DNA of 64,000 nucleotides, from the NCBI RefSeq assembly GCF_003688415.1, contig NZ_REFJ01000005.1, forward strand, positions 55,890-119,889, given 5' to 3'. The position numbers and the translations under genes were made by a program. The notes under the pieces were generated by a model. That model saw only the letters and a list, made by a program, of their open reading frames with translations. It ran no database searches and was not told the origin of the DNA. Below, piece by piece: positions 18,086 through 27,641 of this stretch (position 1 is its first letter; each line of letters begins with the position of its first letter). The stretch comes from Umboniibacter marinipuniceus. Its GTDB lineage: Bacteria > Pseudomonadota > Gammaproteobacteria > Pseudomonadales > DSM-25080.

Positions 18086-19090
18086 ATGGAACGCACACGT
18101 TGGTATACGCCAAAAGCTGGTGATACAGCACGATTATCCCTCGTCCGGGATGAACTGGCCGAGCTTGCCGATAACCATGTACGGGTTGAGGTTAAGGCCG
18201 TTGGTCTTAATTTCGCTGATATCTTCGCACTAACAGGGCTTTATAGCGCAACGCCCGAAGGTGGTTTTACTCCGGGCTTAGAATTCAGCGGTGTGGTAGT
18301 AGCCTCCAAGACCAGTGAGTATGCTTTAGGGGATAGAGTCATGGGAGTGACTCGCTTTGGCGGCTATGCTTCGGTGATTGATTCGCCTGCCGCTTACCTC
18401 TCTCCACTTCCGAGTGGTTACAGCTACCAACAGGGTGCCGCCTATCCGGTGCAAACGCTCACTGCTTTCTATGCGCTACGGGAGTTGGGAGCGCTGAAGC
18501 CCCATCATTCGGTTTTGGTAAACAGCGCAGCGGGCGGGGTGGGGCTGCAGGCTATGCAATTGGTTAAGGCAATGGGCGCTACTGCCATTGGTACCGTTCG
18601 AAGTGAGGCGAAGCGTGCCTTTCTTGCTACGCGGGGAGCTGAGCACATACTGGTACGAGAGGATGATTTTTCTGCGCAACTGCGCCGCGAAGGGATTGAA
18701 GTTGACCTCGTTCTAGATGGGGTAGGGGGAGCCGTTCAGAAGGCGTGTTTCAATGCCCTTAAACCAATGGGCAGGCTTATTGTCTTCGGAGCGGCCGAAT
18801 TCACACCAGGAAAGCGTCGGCCTAACTATTTTGGGGCTGCGCTGAAATATCTCAGGCGCCCTAAGTACGATGTCATGAAAATGATCAGTGATAATAGATC
18901 GGTGATGGCGTTTAATCTCATATGGCTCTATGAAAATGTATCCTATCTCTCTGGACTGATGGCAGAAATGCAGGACTTTACTACCGAGCCTCCGCACGTG
19001 GGGCACGAATTTGAATTTACTGAGGCACCTGCGGCGATTGAGATGCTAAGGCGTGGCAATACAATAGGCAAGGTAGTGCTAGTACGTTAG
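18086..19090 (+). CDS. MDR-family zinc-free oxidoreductase (quinone oxidoreductase/VAT1-like)
   Basis: The 334-aa medium-chain reductase has a GroES-like N-terminal half (VGLNFADIFALTGLY, PGLEFSGVV) and a Rossmann domain with VLVNSAAGGVGLQAMQLVKAMG. The zinc ligands of alcohol dehydrogenases are absent, as in quinone reductases and VAT1 proteins. A reductase acting on quinones or enones with NAD(P)H is likely, but the substrate is unknown. The ATG follows GGGAGAACCGAA. It lies between two peptidase genes, with no sign of co-function. Confidence 0.85.
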   Translation: MERTRWYTPKAGDTARLSLVRDELAELADNHVRVEVKAVGLNFADIFALTGLYSATPEGGFTPGLEFSGVVVASKTSEYALGDRVMGVTRFGGYASVIDSPAAYLSPLPSGYSYQQGAAYPVQTLTAFYALRELGALKPHHSVLVNSAAGGVGLQAMQLVKAMGATAIGTVRSEAKRAFLATRGAEHILVREDDFSAQLRREGIEVDLVLDGVGGAVQKACFNALKPMGRLIVFGAAEFTPGKRRPNYFGAALKYLRRPKYDVMKMISDNRSVMAFNLIWLYENVSYLSGLMAEMQDFTTEPPHVGHEFEFTEAPAAIEMLRRGNTIGKVVLVR

Positions 19091-19121
19091 CTACTATAAT
19101 ATTTGATATTAAGGTGAACAC

Positions 19122-20987
19122 ATGAAAACATCATCGAAACAACTCGCTATGGCGATCTCAGTTATCCTGTCTGGAACGTTATTGACGGCGTGTGATACTC
19201 GTAATTCGAATGAAAGAACCGAGACAGTCGCAGCAGAGCAAACTGAACATTCAGAGACTCAGCGTCTGCATAGCTATTTCTCCGAGCAGTTCGAAGCTGA
19301 GCTCGCTCGCTCGCCATTGAGCCAAACCTACCTCGGGAAAACCGAGGACAAAGAGGCTTATGGGCAGTGGGACGATGTTTCGGATGAAGCCATCGCTCAG
19401 CAGCTAATTCGTGCACAGCAAACACTCGCTACGTTACGAACTGACTTTGATCGAGAGCAATTAAATCCTGCCGCCAAAGTTAGCTATGACTTCGCTATTG
19501 CTATCGCGATGAATACCATCCGCCAAGCTGAATTCAATGATCATCGCTACGTATTCACCCAGTTCTTTGGGCCGCACACGGATATGTCCACGGTCTTAAT
19601 TGGTTATCACTCAATCAATTCAACGGCGGATGCTGAAGCCTATATTTCTCGTTTAGAAAGTTTTGATGAGACACTTAACCTCCATACGCAACGGGCTGAT
19701 GATCTTGCTGCAGCGGGCGTTCAACCGCCAAGTTTTGCCTACCCAATTATCATTGAAACGGCTCAGGGGCTAATTAGTGGCGCGCCTTTCTCTGACGGCG
19801 ACGACTCGGCCCTTTGGGCCGACTTCAACGCTAAGATCGCCGAGCTTGATGTTAGCGAATCAGTGCGCCAAGAGTTGTTAGCAGAGGGCAAAGACGCACT
19901 GCTGTACGATGTATTACCAGCTTATCAGCACCTTATTGCAACGATGAACGAGCATGCTCAAAACGCGACCGATGACGACGGGGTTTGGAAGCTCCCTCGT
20001 GGCGAGGACTTTTATCAGGCACAACTCGAGGAGTACACCACGCGAACAGATCTCGATGCGAATGATATTCATGAACTCGGACTTGCGGAAGTAGATCGGA
20101 TTCATACGGAAATGCGCGCCATTATGGCTGCGGTAGGTTTTGAGGGCTCATTACAACAGTTCTTTTCGCACCTTAGAACTAGTCCCGAGTTTTACTACGC
20201 TGATAACGAAGCTGGTCGCCAGGCATACCTCGCGGAGGCTGAGCGAGTTCAGACGGAGATGCTGAGTAAGGCACCCGAGTATTTTAATACGCTCCCGCAG
20301 GCAAATTTGGAAATTCGACCCGTAGAACCTTATCGCATCAAGACGGCTACCGGCGCTTTCTACGAGCCCGGCTCATTAGATGGAACGCGTCCGGGCGCCT
20401 ACTACGTGAATATGTCAAATATGAGCGAACTACCAGCCTACCAGTTAGAGACGCTAGCGTATCACGAGGGCTCTCCCGGTCATCATTTTCAAAGTTCGAT
20501 CTCACAGGAATTGACGGATGCGCCAATGTTCCAACGATTAGCTTGGTATTCTGCGTACGGCGAAGGCTGGGCCCTCTATTCTGAGATGCTTGGAAAGGAT
20601 ATGGGGTTTTTTACTGATCCGTACCAAGACTTCGGTCGGTTGTCCTACGAGGTCTTCCGTGCTGCTCGATTAGTGGTAGACAGTGGCATTCACTCGAAAC
20701 GTTGGACCGAGCAGGAAGCCCGTGATTACATGTTAATGGCGACGCCTATGACGCAGGGTGATATTGAAGCGGAAGTTCGCCGTTATATTGTTTGGCCTGG
20801 GCAAGCGGTATCTTACAAAGTGGGAATGCTAACGATATGGGAGCTTCGCAGTAAAGCGCAAAACTCGCTGGGAGATCGTTTCGATTGGGGAGAATTCCAT
20901 GACGTAATCCTAACGAATGGATCGGTACCCTTATCATTGCTCACACAATTAGTTGATGAGTATATTGCGGAAAAATTAAGCTCGTAA
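19122..20987 (+). CDS. DUF885 family metallopeptidase-like lipoprotein
   Basis: The 621-aa protein has a lipoprotein signal (LLTAC, Cys24). The DUF885 zinc-site-like segment LAYHEGSPGHHFQSSI has His448, Glu449, His454 and His455, and TYLGKTEDKEAYGQW with the distal WPGQAVSYKVG block is conserved in this family. DUF885 proteins are predicted gluzincin-like peptidases of the envelope. It lies 31 bp after the oxidoreductase and could be cotranscribed with it; a terminator follows. Confidence 0.88.
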   Translation: MKTSSKQLAMAISVILSGTLLTACDTRNSNERTETVAAEQTEHSETQRLHSYFSEQFEAELARSPLSQTYLGKTEDKEAYGQWDDVSDEAIAQQLIRAQQTLATLRTDFDREQLNPAAKVSYDFAIAIAMNTIRQAEFNDHRYVFTQFFGPHTDMSTVLIGYHSINSTADAEAYISRLESFDETLNLHTQRADDLAAAGVQPPSFAYPIIIETAQGLISGAPFSDGDDSALWADFNAKIAELDVSESVRQELLAEGKDALLYDVLPAYQHLIATMNEHAQNATDDDGVWKLPRGEDFYQAQLEEYTTRTDLDANDIHELGLAEVDRIHTEMRAIMAAVGFEGSLQQFFSHLRTSPEFYYADNEAGRQAYLAEAERVQTEMLSKAPEYFNTLPQANLEIRPVEPYRIKTATGAFYEPGSLDGTRPGAYYVNMSNMSELPAYQLETLAYHEGSPGHHFQSSISQELTDAPMFQRLAWYSAYGEGWALYSEMLGKDMGFFTDPYQDFGRLSYEVFRAARLVVDSGIHSKRWTEQEARDYMLMATPMTQGDIEAEVRRYIVWPGQAVSYKVGMLTIWELRSKAQNSLGDRFDWGEFHDVILTNGSVPLSLLTQLVDEYIAEKLSS

Positions 20988-20993
20988 GCATTG

Positions 20994-21028
20994 AGCTCAA
21001 GACGTTGTTGTCGAGGTCTTGAGCTTTT
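20994..21028 (+). terminator. Terminator of the DUF885 gene
   Basis: Perfect 10-bp stem AGCTCAAGAC/GTCTTGAGCT with a 12-base loop and a short T run. It lies against the convergent gene at 21035. Confidence 0.8.
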
Positions 21029-21034
21029 GTGTTG

Positions 21035-21286
21035 CTATTTTTTGATGGCGCCGAGCACCAGTAGCAAAATCACTGCGCCAACCGTCGCGGAGATAATGGC
21101 GCCAATTAATCCGCCTCCGAGACTGATACCCGCCGCCTGAAAAATAACGCCGCCAAGCACGGAACCAATAATTCCGACAATAATGTTGCCAACTAGTCCC
21201 ATCCCCCCGCCTTTTAGCAGAGCTCCCGCCAGCCAGCCAGCGACGCCACCAATTACCAAGATAATGCCAATAGCTTCAAGTTCCAT
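21035..21286 (-). CDS. GlsB/YeaQ/YmgE family stress-response membrane protein
   Basis: The 83-aa protein has three hydrophobic segments rich in Gly: GIILVIGGVAGWLAGALLKG, MGLVGNIIVGIIGSVLGGVI and a C-terminal ISATVGAVILLLVLGAI. This is the transglycosylase-associated (YeaQ/YmgE) family, usually induced by envelope or stationary-phase stress. The ATG at 21286 is chosen because GGGAGGATTTTTT precedes it. Confidence 0.92.
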   Translation of the reverse strand: MELEAIGIILVIGGVAGWLAGALLKGGGMGLVGNIIVGIIGSVLGGVIFQAAGISLGGGLIGAIISATVGAVILLLVLGAIKK

Positions 21287-21510
21287 AAAAAATCCTCCCG
21301 AGTAGTCGATCAACCAAGGCTAGGCGAAATCAGCCAAAATGCGAGATTCTGGTAAAACGTTACTTAACCCAGCTGATGAGAACCCTAAGGGATTTAATAC
21401 GATGTTGGCGTTGGCGTTGGCCGATGGCTGAAGTGAGTTGTGACCGAATTACTGAGGAGTCATCGATGGGAATTTAGCTGCCCCGCTAGTTTAATTGCCT
21501 GCAACGGTTG

Positions 21511-21843
21511 CTAAAGTAATGGCAGCTGTGGACTAAACTCTTCAACTTCGATGACTTCAGGATCTTCAAAAATAATGGGTTCTCCAAAGAGGTCGAACTG
21601 AGTCTTTTGACGCTGAAGATCAAGTGCTTCCTGTTCGCGTTTTAAACGCAGCGCAGCCTGAAGGCGACGTTCACGGAGGCCGCATTGCTGAACCACAAGG
21701 TGTTTCTGGAAGTCACTGAAGTCGTTCCAGTGGAAACGCTCTTGCCGACTGCGATAGCAGCCTTTACAGAAACCTTTGCTATTCACTTCGCAAATATTTC
21801 GGCAGGGGTTAGGAATGTGGAAAAGCTGACCTTGATCAATCAT
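21511..21843 (-). CDS. DUF1289 family protein, probable metal/Fe-S binding
   Basis: The 110-aa protein has the DUF1289 cysteine motif NPCRNICEVNSKGFCKGCYR (Cys14, 18, 26, 29), followed by RSRQERFHW. It continues into a charged helix (residues 55-85) and an acidic tail. The four Cys probably bind iron-sulfur or zinc. The function is unknown. It is followed by a small lipoprotein gene on the same strand. Confidence 0.88.
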   Translation of the reverse strand: MIDQGQLFHIPNPCRNICEVNSKGFCKGCYRSRQERFHWNDFSDFQKHLVVQQCGLRERRLQAALRLKREQEALDLQRQKTQFDLFGEPIIFEDPEVIEVEEFSPQLPLL

Positions 21844-21863
21844 TTACTCATCCCCCAAGCCAA

Positions 21864-22094
21864 CTAGTCATCATCTATGGTATCACTCGCCGAATCAGCC
21901 GCCGCTTTTGTGGCCTCTGAGGTAGCATCCCACGCATCACTTAAGGCTTCCCCCGTCTTTTCAGCGGCAGTGTTTAAGGCTTCCCCAGTTGAATCACCAG
22001 CTTGCTCGATATCGTCTGACGTGGAGGCACAACCTAGCTGCAGAAAGACGGCTAATGTTGCCAGTAACAGAAGTTTGGCGCGCGATCGAGACAT
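21864..22094 (-). CDS. Small alanine-rich lipoprotein
   Basis: The 76-aa precursor has a signal ending in FLQLGC. The mature part of about 55 residues is a repeating amphipathic helix (STGEALNTAAEKTGEALSDA, then EATKAAADSASDTI), rather like entericidin or Lpp-type small lipoproteins. The ATG at 22094 follows AGAGGATCTTCT. It has no known function. About 20 bp separate it from the DUF1289 gene start downstream. Confidence 0.7.
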   Translation of the reverse strand: MSRSRAKLLLLATLAVFLQLGCASTSDDIEQAGDSTGEALNTAAEKTGEALSDAWDATSEATKAAADSASDTIDDD

Positions 22095-22300
22095 AGAAGA
22101 TCCTCTTGGTAGAGCTAACAGTTTAACTTGCAATCGTCGATTAGCCAAATCTCCGCCTTTACGCTTTAATAGTGAGAGACAAGTTCAAGCGCATCAATAC
22201 AGACTTTATGCTGCATCATCAATTAATCTTTAGCTTAGTTGATAAGCTGGGTTTTCCTACTCAGTGAGAGCGAGTTATCAGTTTCATTGATTATATCAAG

Positions 22301-23074
22301 ATGGGGTTATTAAGAATGCTCAGCTTCAAGTTATTTCGTTATTTGGTTCTCGTCTTCGTCTTATGTGCAGGGTCAGCTCAAGCGCAACCTAATGCCGAAA
22401 CTATTATTCGAGCCACCGTGGACAATTGGCGGGGATTGACTTCGGTGGGTGAGGTGACCATGACTATTCATCGTCGTGACTGGGAACGCAGCATGAGTAT
22501 GAAGGCTTGGACCCAGGGCGACGATCAATCTCTCGTACGTGTCACAGCTCCGGCCAAAGACGCCGGCAATGCTACTTTAATTGATGGCGATGACATGTGG
22601 AGCTATGCGCCACGAATCAATCGGGTCATCAAGATTCCATCGTCAATGATGGCTCAATCATGGATGGGAAGTGATTTCTCGAACAAGGACATCACAAAGT
22701 CGACCGACGTGCTGGATAACTACACCCATGTATTGATTGATCAAGGTGAGCACGAGGGCATAACGACTTACGTGATCGAATCTACACCCCATGAGGATGC
22801 CCCGGTTGTTTGGGGTAAAGAGGTCTATACCATTCGCGCTGATTATGTGATTCTGCGGCAGGAATTTTGGAGTCAGGATGGCGAGCTGGTTAAGTATATG
22901 GTGAGTTCCGACATCGTGGAGATGGATGGTAGGAAAGTTGCGGCGCGAATTCGTATGCAGCCAGCCGATAACGATGATGAATGGACTGAGATCGTTCAGC
23001 AATCCATTGAGTTTGACGTGGCGTTGAGCGGCTCTACTTTCACGCAAGCAAACTTGAGAAACCCGCGTCAATGA
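22301..23074 (+). CDS. LolA-like outer-membrane lipoprotein-sorting protein
   Basis: The 257-aa protein has a signal peptide (cleaved near AQAQP). It has the LolA/LppX-like fold pattern of the 'outer membrane lipoprotein-sorting protein' family: VTMTIHRRDWERSMSMKAWT, LVRVTAPAKDAGNATLIDGD, MWSYAPRINRVIKIPSSMM, GSDFSNKDI. Members are periplasmic carriers for hydrophobic ligands. It is the first gene of a five-gene unit, with a 4-bp overlap to the first permease, and probably receives or delivers the ligand handled by that ABC transporter. The start could also be the ATG at 22316. Confidence 0.88.
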   Translation: MGLLRMLSFKLFRYLVLVFVLCAGSAQAQPNAETIIRATVDNWRGLTSVGEVTMTIHRRDWERSMSMKAWTQGDDQSLVRVTAPAKDAGNATLIDGDDMWSYAPRINRVIKIPSSMMAQSWMGSDFSNKDITKSTDVLDNYTHVLIDQGEHEGITTYVIESTPHEDAPVVWGKEVYTIRADYVILRQEFWSQDGELVKYMVSSDIVEMDGRKVAARIRMQPADNDDEWTEIVQQSIEFDVALSGSTFTQANLRNPRQ

Positions 23075-24288
23075 ATACTGAATTTGCATTAGCGTGGCGA
23101 AACCTATGGCGAAGAGCGAAACGGACTTGGATTACTATTGCCGCCATTGTGTTTTGTAATGCTATTTTGGTCTTTGGTATTAGCGTTCAGATGGGTGCCT
23201 ATGATGGCATGATTGATACTACGCTAAAGGTTTTTGGCGGGCATATCCAGCTGTCGAAGGTGGGGTACAACGATGATCCTAGCCTCCGCGAGACGATTCC
23301 TAATGGCCGTAATCTTGCGCAGTCACTTCGTAATAATTATCCCAAGCTTCTCGTCACTACTCGGAGCGAGTCATTTGTTTTGGCAGCCACGGAAACGCGC
23401 AGTGCGGGAGTCCAAATTGTTGGTGTTGAACCCAGTTCCGAAAGTGAATTTTCCTCGGTAGGATCAGTGTTGGCGGAAGACAACCTTGCCATCGCAAGCG
23501 ACGAAGCAGTTCTCGGGTCGCTTCTGTCTCGGCATCTTGGGGTTTCAAAGGGTGATGAGTTTAGTTTCGTGGGAACGGCTAAAGATGGTTCGTTTGCCGC
23601 GGGGATGTTGAATTCGAAGGCTCGCTTTGAGTCTGGCTCCGATGAGCTAGATCGAGCGATGGTATTGATTCATATTGAGGACTTTGACCGCGCGTTCGCC
23701 ATGGCAGGGGACGTTCACCAAATAATGGTTCAAGTCCCTCATCTGGACGACGCTAATGTCTATCGTGATCGTATTGAAGGCTGGTTGGCGAACTCAGACA
23801 TCGAAGTACTATCTTGGCAACAGCTTAATCCAGGTCTTCAGGAAGCTATTCAAGCCGATTTGACCAGCGCGATGGTGATGTATGGCATTCTGATTGCCCT
23901 AGTGATCTTCAGTGTTCTTAACACCCAGCTTATGTCCGTGCTCGAGCGCACTCATGAGTTTGGAATTATGAAGTCAATCGGCTTAAGTAACTGGAGACTG
24001 GCGAAACTTATCTTCATTGAAACAGCTATGCTCGCGGCAATTGGTTTAATTTTCGGCGTGCTCTTGGGGGCTGCATTGGCGTCGGTATTGGCCTATACAG
24101 GACTGGCTATCCCAGGAATGGACGAAGCCAATTACAGTTTTCAGATTCCCGATAGACTCTATCCTTTAATTAACTTCAATACCCTGCTAATTGGGCCAAC
24201 GGTAGTCTTCTTTGGGAGCTTGTTAGCTGCAATCTACCCAGCTCGAAAATTACAGCGCTTACAGCCGATCGAGGCAATGAGATCATGA
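23071..24288 (+). CDS. FtsX/LolC-type ABC permease, first
   Basis: The 405-aa protein has a first membrane helix at 22-42 (ITIAAIVFCNAILVFGISVQ), a large periplasmic domain (MacB-PCD-like, 45-265) and three C-terminal helices with the FtsX signature LERTHEFGIMKSIGLSNWRL and a final YPARKLQRLQPIEAMRS. LolCDE and MacB permeases with this topology extract hydrophobic cargo from the inner-membrane outer leaflet by mechanotransmission, not classical channel transport. It overlaps its neighbours by 4 bp on both sides. Confidence 0.92.
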   Translation: MNTEFALAWRNLWRRAKRTWITIAAIVFCNAILVFGISVQMGAYDGMIDTTLKVFGGHIQLSKVGYNDDPSLRETIPNGRNLAQSLRNNYPKLLVTTRSESFVLAATETRSAGVQIVGVEPSSESEFSSVGSVLAEDNLAIASDEAVLGSLLSRHLGVSKGDEFSFVGTAKDGSFAAGMLNSKARFESGSDELDRAMVLIHIEDFDRAFAMAGDVHQIMVQVPHLDDANVYRDRIEGWLANSDIEVLSWQQLNPGLQEAIQADLTSAMVMYGILIALVIFSVLNTQLMSVLERTHEFGIMKSIGLSNWRLAKLIFIETAMLAAIGLIFGVLLGAALASVLAYTGLAIPGMDEANYSFQIPDRLYPLINFNTLLIGPTVVFFGSLLAAIYPARKLQRLQPIEAMRS

Positions 24289-25517
24289 TGACGCTGATGA
24301 ACACACTCGTTACCAAACTCGCCTGGCGTAACCTATGGCGGAATCATCGTCGAACTACCATTATGTTGTTAGCGATATCGCTGGGTATTTGGGCCATGAT
24401 CATACTTACCGCGATACTTCGCGGCATGATGGAAGATATGTCTGAGCGCAGTATTAACTCTTTGCCAGGGCATCTTCAGATCAATCAGTCGGAGTACCTG
24501 CTTGACCCGAATATTGAAAACGGCTTTTCTGCACAACCGCAGGCGCTGCTTGAATTCGTTGCTGCCGATGTCGAACTAACCATGATAGAAAGACTTCAAG
24601 TTGCTAGTGTCATTACTAGTGAACGAGATTTTCGCGGCGTCACATTGATCGGTTTGGATCCCGTGGCTGAACCCCTAGATAGGCTTGGTATCGAGCTTAT
24701 CGATGGGCGAGAACTTGGATCCGAAAGTAACGGTGTACTCATCGGCCGGCGTCTGGCAGAACGTTTAGAAACCACAGTGGGAAGACGAATAGTTATCACT
24801 ACTCAAGGTCTTGAATCAGCAACTCGAGAGCGGGGAGTCAGAGTTGAAGGTATCTATCAAGCCGACTTGGCAAGTGCTGAGGAGAGTATTGTTTACAGTA
24901 GTCTGGGTTTTGCTCAGTCGTTAACACAGGCTACCGATAGGGTCACCGAGATAGCGTTATTTGTGGCGGATGAAGAACGACTTGAGTTGGTTCAAGAGGA
25001 AGTTGATAAGCTAATTGATGAGAACTTAACACTCAGGAATTGGCGAGAAATTGATCCATATCTGGCGAGCATGATGGCGACGATGAACGGTTTTATTGTC
25101 GTTTGGATAGCAATTGTCTTTATTGCTATGTCCTTCGGTTTGGCTAATACGTTCATCATGGCAGTCTTCGAGCGGACTAGAGAGGTCGGGCTTATGATGG
25201 CTTTAGGGCTGAAACCCGCCAATATCCTAGCTCAAGTGTTAATTGAAACACTACTGCTGCTGTTGCTGGGGGTCATGGTTGGCAATGCTTTAGCGATGTT
25301 GACTTTGTTCTTATTTCGGGATGGTCTTGATCTATCGGCCGTAGCCACGGGCTTAGATAGCATTGGTATGGCGCCAGTTTTAACACCCAGCCTCAGCCTT
25401 CAAGACGCTGTAATGGCTAATTTAGTCGTGGTGATACTCGGGCTTCTTACAAGTGTATTACCCGCGTGGCGAGCTTCTCGCTTAGATCCAATCAAAGCAA
25501 TCAACTCAATCAGTTAA
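24285..25517 (+). CDS. FtsX/LolC-type ABC permease, second
   Basis: The 410-aa paralogue of the preceding permease has the same topology: WRNLWRNHRRTTIMLLAISL near the N terminus, a periplasmic domain, FERTREVGLMMALGLKPANI and a final LPAWRASRLDPIKAINSIS. The two form a LolC/LolE-like heterodimer. It overlaps the first permease by 4 bp; 52 bp separate it from the ATPase. Confidence 0.92.
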   Translation: MMTLMNTLVTKLAWRNLWRNHRRTTIMLLAISLGIWAMIILTAILRGMMEDMSERSINSLPGHLQINQSEYLLDPNIENGFSAQPQALLEFVAADVELTMIERLQVASVITSERDFRGVTLIGLDPVAEPLDRLGIELIDGRELGSESNGVLIGRRLAERLETTVGRRIVITTQGLESATRERGVRVEGIYQADLASAEESIVYSSLGFAQSLTQATDRVTEIALFVADEERLELVQEEVDKLIDENLTLRNWREIDPYLASMMATMNGFIVVWIAIVFIAMSFGLANTFIMAVFERTREVGLMMALGLKPANILAQVLIETLLLLLLGVMVGNALAMLTLFLFRDGLDLSAVATGLDSIGMAPVLTPSLSLQDAVMANLVVVILGLLTSVLPAWRASRLDPIKAINSIS

Positions 25518-25569
25518 TGGAATTAATGTTCATTTAAAGTTAAAGCCACTGGCTCAGAAGGAAGAATAA

Positions 25570-26271
25570 ATGGCTGTCATTCACTGTCAAAATCTAAATC
25601 GAAGCTTTCAGCAGGGTGATGCTGTGGTGAAAGGCCTAGATGAGGTATCTCTGACCATTGAAAAGGGGGAGTTTGTCTGCCTTTCGGGGCCCTCTGGCTC
25701 AGGAAAGACAACACTTCTCAACGCGATCGGTGCCCTCGATAAACTGGACTCTGGTGAACTCTCCATCAATGGGGTTCGGATTGATAACTTATCGCAACAC
25801 GATCGAGCAGAGATGAGACTAAATACTGTGGGTTTCGTCTTTCAAGCTTACAATTTAATCCCCGTCCTTTCAGCCTGTGAGAATGTTGAATTCGTGATGC
25901 AGGTGCAAGGCGTGGCAGCTGATATCCGTCGTGAAAAAGCGCTGTCAATCTTGGCTGAGGTAGGCTTAGCGGGACTTGAACATCGTCGGCCTGCTCAACT
26001 TTCTGGGGGGCAGCAACAACGTGTTGCGGTGGCTAGGGCTATCGTTTCTGAACCGTCACTTGTACTTGCGGATGAGCCCACCGCGAATCTGGATTCAAAG
26101 TCATCAAAGAACTTAATGGAACTCTTTGTAAAGCTCAATACGATGCATGGCATAACTTTCGTTATCGCCACCCATGATGAAAGTGCGATGGCCTACTGCA
26201 GACGGATGATTCGGATGGTGGATGGCAAGATTGTCAGTGATACGCCTCAGGATGCTGTTGAAGTGCTATGA
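25570..26271 (+). CDS. LolD/MacB-type ABC ATPase
   Basis: The 233-aa ATPase has Walker A GPSGSGKTT (40-48), Q-loop VFQAYNLIPVLSACENV, signature LSGGQ (144-148), Walker B VLADEPTAN and H-loop ATHDE. The AYNLIPVLSACENVE region is typical of the LolD/MacB/FtsE group. It powers the two FtsX-type permeases just upstream. It overlaps the downstream barrel gene by 4 bp. Confidence 0.95.
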   Translation: MAVIHCQNLNRSFQQGDAVVKGLDEVSLTIEKGEFVCLSGPSGSGKTTLLNAIGALDKLDSGELSINGVRIDNLSQHDRAEMRLNTVGFVFQAYNLIPVLSACENVEFVMQVQGVAADIRREKALSILAEVGLAGLEHRRPAQLSGGQQQRVAVARAIVSEPSLVLADEPTANLDSKSSKNLMELFVKLNTMHGITFVIATHDESAMAYCRRMIRMVDGKIVSDTPQDAVEVL

Positions 26272-27515
26272 AGCCCTTATCTTTAATTCCCGTGGTGCTT
26301 TTAGGCGGTGCGCTACTCTCTGCGAATGTATGTGAAGCCAATGTGAATGGCCATATCAAGGGGCAGTATCAGAACAGCCATATTCCATCGAACAGTGCTC
26401 TTCAGCCATGGGTAGGCAGCACGTGGGAGGATGGGAGTGGTGAACTTAGGTTGAATTGGAGTGACTCATGGAGCGGGTGGAAGCTGGAAACGGCTTATCA
26501 GCTAGTTGTCACTCATGGCGACTCATTAAGCCTTCCGCCTACGCCGGGACTACCCAACGTTGGGGGTAATGAGCTAGATGCTAGTAATTGGTGGCAGCTC
26601 AGTTGGGAGATTAGTAGTTCCGATAATCAGCAAAGCTATCACCGTTTTGATCGGATCAATATCGGCTATCAATGGGATAAGCTGAGTCTGAACTTTGGGC
26701 GACAAGCGGTTACCTGGGGCAATGGTACCTTCTTTAATCCTATGGACGTACTCAATCCCTTTGATCCACTTGCCATTGATAGTGAATACAAAAGTGGTGC
26801 GGATATGCTCTATGGTCAGTACCTCTTCGAGAGTGGTAGTGATCTCCAAGGGTTGATGGTGGTGAGACGGAACAAAGCTGGTGAAGTGGCTAGCGATCAG
26901 TTTTCTCAGGCATTGCATTACCATCAGTTTGTTGAAAATGCGGAGTTAAGTATATTAATTGCGCATCACTATGACGACCGGATATTGGGTTTGGGTTGGT
27001 CGAGCTCACTTGGCGATGCCGTCTGGCAGTCCGATGTAACCTTCACGCAAACGACTAATGATGATTTTTGGAACTTAGTAAGTGGGCTAAGTTATTCGTG
27101 GTATGCGTTTAATAGTAATTTCTCGGGGGCGATTGAATATTTTTTTAGCGGTGTTGGCCTTCCTGGTGACCGCTACCAAGTAGACGATATCGCTAGCAAT
27201 GAAGCGCTCGCTAAGCGATTAGATCGAGGGGAGCTCTTCACCCTTGGGAGAAACTATCTTGGTGCCAATGTGACTATGGAGGTTCATCCGTTGTTAAATG
27301 TCAGTACTAATGCAGTGACCAACCTCCGCGATCACTCCATGATGCTGCAACTAATGGGCCTCTACGATGCTGCCGAGAGTATGCGAATAACGGGCGTAGT
27401 AGGGCTGCCAATAGGCGCTGAAGGGACCGAGTATGGAGGACTAGAGGCACCGATTCACGAACAGTTTTTCAGTTCTGGAGTTAGCGCTTACCTGCAGGTT
27501 GCTTGGTATTTTTAG
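26268..27515 (+). CDS. Outer-membrane barrel protein, DUF1302-like
   Basis: The 415-aa protein has a signal peptide (cleaved near CEANV), many alternating aromatic strands and a C-terminal YLQVAWYF. The segment NFGRQAVTWGNGTFFNPMDV with LNPFDPLAIDSEYKSGADML resembles the GRQ.V.WG...NP.D..NP element of DUF1302-type barrels. It overlaps the ATPase gene by 4 bp, so the operon encodes inner-membrane, periplasmic and outer-membrane parts of one pathway. The family assignment is my motif-level judgement; the barrel itself is clear. Confidence 0.75.
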   Translation: MKPLSLIPVVLLGGALLSANVCEANVNGHIKGQYQNSHIPSNSALQPWVGSTWEDGSGELRLNWSDSWSGWKLETAYQLVVTHGDSLSLPPTPGLPNVGGNELDASNWWQLSWEISSSDNQQSYHRFDRINIGYQWDKLSLNFGRQAVTWGNGTFFNPMDVLNPFDPLAIDSEYKSGADMLYGQYLFESGSDLQGLMVVRRNKAGEVASDQFSQALHYHQFVENAELSILIAHHYDDRILGLGWSSSLGDAVWQSDVTFTQTTNDDFWNLVSGLSYSWYAFNSNFSGAIEYFFSGVGLPGDRYQVDDIASNEALAKRLDRGELFTLGRNYLGANVTMEVHPLLNVSTNAVTNLRDHSMMLQLMGLYDAAESMRITGVVGLPIGAEGTEYGGLEAPIHEQFFSSGVSAYLQVAWYF

Positions 27516-27641
27516 CTCAGCCTTCATTTCAAATCTGACCGCTCAAGCGGAGCAATAGCCAGACCATCAATAGGGTTTGACGATCGAGAAACTCCCGAAG
27601 AGCGAAACGGGCTGACATAGTGCTAATGAGAACGAGGAACA

